DNA of 64,000 bases from the NCBI GenBank assembly GCA_035610835.1, contig CM069441.1, forward strand, positions 100,003,606-100,067,605, written 5' to 3'. The stretch is from Ophiura sarsii. Taxonomy: Eukaryota; Echinodermata; Ophiuroidea; Amphilepidida; Ophiuridae. Under the pieces are notes generated by a model that saw nothing but the letters and a program-made list of their open reading frames with translations, made no database searches and was not told where the DNA came from. Positions 39,501 through 47,200 of this stretch are shown here, in pieces; position 1 is the stretch's first letter; every line of letters begins with the position of its first letter. A program made the translations under genes and the position numbers.

Positions 39501-42500
39501 TTGTTGGGTATAGCTGTTTCAGGGTGAATGTGAAACAATACGATGTTAGACTGACAATACAAGAAGTAGCTAATACAAAAAAAGATACTTAAACATTTTC
39601 ACATAGTCATATCTCAAAATGAACCAAATGTTATACCGGATTACTTCAATACTCTAACTCTAAACACATGTCAGTAATCCTGTGTGTCATTTTGGTTCAT
39701 TTTGATGGACAGATTTCCAAGATATGACTATGTGAAAAATGTTTAGGTTTTTGTTTAGCCCAGTTTTATGTTCTGTGTTTCAATTTAAAGGAACTCCTTA
39801 GAACGTAAGAAAGACTTTAAAAAATAAAACAGTGTTAACAATTTAAAATCAATATTTATTACAAGTTTGAAAAGCCAAATGTTACAACATTAGCGGTTTT
39901 AAGAGCAGGGGTGTGTCAACCCCCGGTCAACCCAAATGTTTTTGACTGTGGAATCAAATCCACAACTGCCAGTATTGGCTTTGATGGCCTGTGTATGTTT
40001 GTCTGTAAAATATGGGCTTTAGAAGAGCCCCGAACGCATGAAGTTGTCCCATTTTTAATGTCATTAAATACATCCTGGAACGTTTGATCTGCCGTGGCCT
40101 CATGGAAAAAACAATCAATTAATGCTCCCAGTCCCAGATGTCATAATTAACAGCCCGTAGTACAAAAATCATCTGCGCAGATGCGAAACTACTTGTCTTT
40201 TTGCATGCTGATGGACCTTGCGAAGTACTATCCGTATGTGGAGAAGACTATATTATTATAGTCTCTGACACGCTTCTGACACGTACGCTTTGTTAATAGA
40301 AATTTCCCTTAATCTATCTACACAGCACCAAAGTGTAAATGCAATCATGGTAAAGAGACTGTGTAATCGGGCTATGTATAGCAATTAATAATTGTGCAGC
40401 GTTTGTCAAAGAACTGAGTCATATACATATTTGAGTAAAGGATAATCTGCCGATATTTTTAATAAAAACTATTAAAAAAAATTGTTTTGAAGAAGAAAAA
40501 AATGATTTTACAATTTCCTGCACTTCAGACGCGGTATTTTGGGCATTTCAAAACCAATGCGCGCGCAAGCTTTGAGACAAACCTTTTTTCTTTTTTTTGC
40601 CTTATGGGGCAGAGAGCAGACGACGAAAATAATGGCGACTGAACTGAGCTGCGCCGACTGAAAATTCATCACAGCGAAGTTCTACCGAAAAAAAAGTAGG
40701 AATGCCAAGTGCTGTTTTAGTAAAAAAGAATAATTTCCAGATTTTTTCTTTTTATAGCATACCAAAAAAAGAGCCAAGGTAAATTATAATCTTGTTGTTG
40801 TTATCGTGGTTACCTTACATCAAGGCATTACACACAAAGTATTTGCTTACATGTAAACAACTCTGCCCTATAATCACGCCTTATCAGTATAGCGCCACCA
40901 TGGCTATGCTGACCAAGTTTAGTTCCAATCGGCAAGTTGAGTGGCACACCCACTATCGACCGGTGTCACCAGGGATTCTATTAATTTATGGATAGGAAAG
41001 TCCTATACTGCACATAAGTAGATAACAGGTCCCGTTTGCATTGCATAAATCAAAAATATAACAGCGCCACTTTATGATGATCACTGGAATGCAAGGAATG
41101 TATAGACTTGCATCAAGTCCATCAGACATAAACAATGACGGTATGGTGTAAAGTAAGCAAATTAATTCGAATACATAAAATAAACAATGAACCATACGTC
41201 AATATATTTCAGGCTTATAAAAACCGCCCAGCACGTTTTATCATAATTTTCAAAACCGCACAATTGTTTGGGGATTTCTCCAACAATTCCTTGTAAACTT
41301 CAATTAAGTCTGTACCTAAAGCAGACGACAAACAGCGTCACCAAAAATATGACAATCACCAAAGTTTATTACCAAAGTTAAACTTTGGTGATCGACAAGT
41401 TGAGTCACACGCCCCTGCCAGTCTATCAATAATCCACCTATTATTCCCACAGGCCTCTTAGGTGTTGGAAATCCAAGTGCGCCACTGAAACAAGAAGAGT
41501 GTGAAAAACACAATCCTCGCTTAGAGGGAGTTAAGTTTGAATGCATGCAGAAATAAAGGAAGAGTATCCTATTCATAAAGAGAATTTTGTGATAGCAAAA
41601 CATGGCGCTTTCAGTTTTCTTGAAATCAAGTTTCAAGATCTGTTCTTATAACATAGAGTCACAGTTATATTGTACATGCTTGTTTACATAAACAAACTCC
41701 CTAGAACATTTGAGTTACAGTTCCCAAATAGGAATAGTTTGTATCTAATTAAGAATAGACTTATCACATCAAAGTCAACCAGGGGCAAAAACAACTTATT
41801 TAGTAATGGATAATTAATTAATGATTAATAAATGATTAATTATGATTTATTGATGAGTAATTAAATATCAATAATTACTTATCAATAATTACTTATCAAT
41901 AATTAATTATCAATTAGTAATTAATAAATAATTAACTAATGATTAATGAATGATTAATGAGTAATTAATAATACATAATCATTATCAATAATTAATGAAT
42001 AAATGATTAATCATTAACTAATTACTCATAGTTATTAAGCATCAATTTATTTTTAATGAATAATTAATCAATTACTATACTAATTACTAACTTTTTTACT
42101 AACCTTTCAATTGCAATCTTTAAGTTTTAGTCATTAACATGGCACATTAAATACACAAACCGTTCATTATAATTAGTTGCTACATGGATATACACCATGA
42201 AACACTAATGCATGATTTACAGTTCGTCATTTATAGTTTTCCATTATTATACATGTAGTAAAATGATTAAATACATCAAGTTCATGAATTCATGAATTAA
42301 TTAATTTAGACATTAATATTATTTAATTTCATTAACAAATAATTTGTATTAATTAATAGACTTAATGATTAATACATTTATCAGTTAATGGATTCAGTTA
42401 ATTTCTTATATGAATAAATACATACATTTCATGAATTTTTGAATGTATTGATTTATATACAACTGGAAAACCTGCTGATGAATGTAATGGTTCAATGAAA

Positions 42501-44251
42501 ATACATTTATATTGCATTTTGTATACACCCTATATTTCGCGAAGTGTCCAAGCCCTATCATATCTTTCACTATCCCAATTTAGAAACCCAAAGATCACAT
42601 AACCCTGATAACAATTTTGACATACCCCTCCATTCACTTGTCAGCATTAACTCTCTATATGTATGCTGCTGCAGCAGTAGTACGGGTACAGACATGGCAT
42701 TATTATATATACTAATGTCCAGAGAATGTCCAGAGAATATATAATTTGGTTCAAACCTCATGATTTTATTATTTTTGTACAATTATTCAGATGTGTATAA
42801 CATAACTGCAAAGAAAGACATTTCTCATGCAAACTGCTGTATAAAACCCGATACGATATGCTGGTATACAATGGGCTATTCAGGTCATCGTGTATACATG
42901 TAAGTCAATAAGGTGTTGAGTGACGGGACTACGTGCGCAAGACACATGTTAGTTTATAATTCCTGTCATGGTATGTCTATGGGATGTATATGTCTTCAAA
43001 ATTGACACAGGCAGCGTATAGATAATTGGAAACAGTTATGCTTCAACTGTTATGATTGGTTGACAGGGTTGTGTGTCAATAGTGTGGGTGAAATTTGTGA
43101 ACAAATGAAACCAAGGGTACTTGACGTTTTGGGTGGCCATGTTTAACACTATGCTTAGAGAACCAAATGCAATATATCCACGATGTGACCTTGCTAGAAA
43201 ATAAGTTGATCTCTGCAACGAGCGTGCTGAACTTGTACCAGTACAGGTTTGTTTCATTACTCTGAAATAGTATCATACTCTGGCGAGAAAAAGCACCTTG
43301 TCTTGGTCTGTGCCAAATAAAAGTACCGTACACCATATTCATGTACACCATCTAACATTAAAGAGGATAAATAACTCTTTAATTTTATAATTTAAGTTAG
43401 GGCTATTATAATAATAGTTCTAGACTTATGAGCATATTTTTTACCTGGTAAGGTACTTTTAGAGCATCGTATACACTGTGTGAACATACTAATGTGTAAT
43501 GTGCCAGTGAAATCGCCACTAAACAAACGATACAATCACATGTTTTAAGGCAAGGGTTACAGGTTCACTTGAATACATCGAAACAAAAATGCCACCATTT
43601 GATTTGCTTGTTATTTTAGCAAATGGCTTACTTGGAAAATTAATGTGAAACCCCCTACATTCATATTTCAGAAATCACCAGGAGAGGCAAGTAGGCCTAC
43701 TATAGTTTAATCAGTTCAAAATTGGCGAGAAATATTCGGTTTTGATCTTTCCGCACGCAAAAGTAATCCGAGCGTACACGCGCGATTATGACCACACGCA
43801 CGCGGTTTTGACTGCACATACGCACCACGCATATGATTTACAAAGCGCTTGTAGCCTTTATGTGCACCCGCATCTTTCTGTATTCATTCGCTGCTGTAAT
43901 GAGGCTTCGCCAATTTGGAACTGATCAAACTATAGCTATGCCATTTCCAATTGGCTAGGACATTCACTGCTGTATTGTGTATGATTATGCTATGCTTCAA
44001 TATAGGGTTCATTAGATTTGCATTCAAATTATTTGGAAAATGGCATTTGATGGTACTACTCTAAAATCAATAACATATGAAAACAAACTGGATTCAGAGA
44101 CATTATTCCTTCCACAAATTTTCTCAATTCAAAAGGATGCATTGTTATTTTTTTAATTGAAATATCACCATTTTAATAGCTCCACAAACACATGAAGATG
44201 CGCACCCAAATTATGGAGCTCTTTTCCAGTTGACATTCGTTGTTGTGTTTC

Positions 44252-44284
<33 letters not shown>

Positions 44285-47200
44285 TCGGCTGCGGAGCAGG
44301 CGACCACAAGTTTTCTCCAAGCCCGGCGATCTGTAGCAAGAGTGGCTATCTGACGTTGTCACCAAGTAAGCGCTGTATGTACTTCAAGTATGATGTGCTT
44401 GGACGACCAGGTCTCCTTCGGCCATGTGTTGGTATGTAAGTGGCATACAGTCTAGCAGGCTCTTCATCAGGGAGACGGAGAATATGTCCAAGGAATCTCA
44501 GCTGGTGACTTTTTACACGGTTGATAAGAGGCTCTGTCTTGGTCATGTCATAAATGGTGGTGTTCGGGACATGATCCATGCGTTTGATGTTAAGCATTAT
44601 CCTGTAGCAAGAGGTAGCATAGGCATTTATTTTGCACTCCATATCTTGAGATATCACCCAGGATTCACAGCCATACAGCAAAATCGTCACACAGGTGGTG
44701 CTAAATAATTTCACTTTTGTTGCGATTAGCTACTTGAGGACTCCTCCACAGGTGTTCCAACTTCCAGAATGCGCACCATGCCAATGCCCTGCGTCTTTTA
44801 AGATCACTTGCACCCGATGCCATCATAGAGCCCAGGTATCTGAAATCCGTCACATGGCTGATGGTTTCCCCATAGACCTGTAGTGTTGGATGAGGATTGC
44901 AGTTGGCCGTCATATACTCTGTTTTTGGAACGCTAATGATAAGGCCATGGTCTTTTGCTGCTGCAGCAGTTTTTGTCAGCTGGGTCTGAGCTCGTGGAAT
45001 TGTGGTCTCAAGTAAGGCAATATCATCAGCAAAATCAAGGTCGTTTAGAACAACGGCGGGATGACGTTTAGAGCGGCGCTGATGTGGCACAACTCCCGAG
45101 TCAAGGTCAGATGTGGCTTTTCTTCAATAGGTAGTCTACCAGTATCACAAATAGGAATGGAGCTGGGACATCACCTTGTAGCACTCCAGTGGAGACAGCA
45201 AAAGGATCTGAGATGCTGCCATCTACCATCACAGCACTTTTGGAGTTGTTGTACATCACACCTATGGCATCGACAAGAGGTTTTGGTATTCCGTAATGTC
45301 GCAGCACTGCAAACATGACTTCCCTGTTTATTGAGTCGAAAGCTTTCTTGAAGTCTATGAATGTGACTGTGAGAGGTAACTGATGGTCCTTGAACCCTTC
45401 CATAATCCTCCTGAGGATATGGATTTGCTGTGCACAGCTTTTTCCAGGACGGAAGCCAGCCTGGTTGTTTCTCAAGATGGGGTCGACATGATCTCTAATT
45501 CTGTTTAGCAGGATCTTGTTATACACCTTGGCTGCAATTGACAGTAGCGATATTCCTCTATAATTTGTCATTTGAGATAGGTCTCCCTTCTTTGGTAGAG
45601 GTACAATAACGTTGGTGGTCCATTGGTTGGGTGGTTTAAGGGTGGTGTAGACTTCCATGCAAAATCCATGGACAACATTGACCAAAGCTTCACCACCATC
45701 TTGGAGTGCTTCTGACGTGATTGCACAGTCAAGGCCTGCAGCTTTGTTGGGCTTCATTTGGCTAATTGCTTCCTGAGTCTCTTCTTGAAGTGTGGGAGGG
45801 TTAATTAGGATTGGTAGATCCTGGGCAGCAGGTGAAGGTAGATTGGATGGGGGTGTGACCGCCGTCGTTATTTAGCAGTGAACTGTAGTGTACTTCTTCC
45901 ATTCGGCAAGCAGGTCTTTGTCGTTTTTTGGGGTAGTACCATCTCTTTTCTTGACCTTGACACTGGATTTTCTGTCTTTCCCAGAGAGATCATGGATGAT
46001 TTTCCAAGTGGTGGAATAGTCGCCCTTTGAGTCAGCCAGTTGAAGATCTTCCATTTGTTTGTTGAGCATGGATGATTTGTCTGTTTTGAATGAATCATTC
46101 AAATGGACATTAAGCTTTTTCCATCGTTCACTGGATTGCCGTGACTTTGAGACAAGGTAGCGTCTTTCAGCCTCATCCCTCTCCGACTTTAGCTGAATGG
46201 TCTTGTCGGTCACCCAGTTTGGCATGCCACGAGCTTCACGTTTGCCAACAACTTTCTCAGCCGCTTCTGACACCGCTTTCTCAAACTGATCGTATCTCCC
46301 AGTTATTGTCGTTGCACTCGAGGATTTCGAATCTGTTTGATAGCTCAATCTGAAACAGCTCTTTCGTGGCAACATTCTGTAGCTTTTTCCAGTCAAACCT
46401 CGGTCTCTTGCAGGGTTTCCCTTTGGTAGATCTTAGGCTGCACTTGAGCTTGATGCTGAGGATCCGGTGATCGGAGTCTATTTCCACCGAGTTGTAGGCT
46501 CTGCAGTTCCGTAAGGAGTTAGTCCACTTGCTGTTTATTAGAATGTGGTCTAGCTGATGTTTTGACCCTGCTGGGTGCATCCATGTCCAGAGACGACGTC
46601 TGGGTTGAGGAAATCTTGACTGTGCGGGACGAAGTTTGAATTCCTCGCACATGCTCACCAGCCTCTCTCCATTGATGTTTGTTGAGTCATAAAAACAGTG
46701 AGGTCCAACAATATCGGGGTGTGATGAGTGGCTGTCTGATCCTACTCTGGCATTGAAGTCTCCCAAAACCAAGTGAATATTATGAGGTTTCACCTGCTCA
46801 AGATGGTCCCCCAAGCTGTTGTAGAACTCATTCTTATCATCAGGTGATGCACCTTAAGTTGGAGCGTAAATGGATGTAATGGTGAGTTTAGGATTACCAT
46901 GGAATGTGGCAGTAATAACTCTACTGCTGATGGAGTTCACACAGGGATACTATTAATTTTGGGATAGGAAAGTCCTATACTAACGTACGTAGCGAAAACG
47001 GTCCTTTTGAATATTTGAATAAATTATGATAATCGTCTGGAATGCGTCGGTGACCGGCGTATGACGTCAAATTTAGTCAGCATAGAATTGACTTTAGTCA
47101 GCATAGAATTGGTTGCGCTGTGCACGCGGTAGATTTACACACAGCTTGCTGTCAAAAAATGATACTGACACTGAAGTTGGTTATCCAACTCCATCGGTTT

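Noticed and set aside
44230..44439. Ser-rich ORF antisense to the LINE tail
   Set aside because: It is the complement of the GAT repeat at the LINE 3' end.
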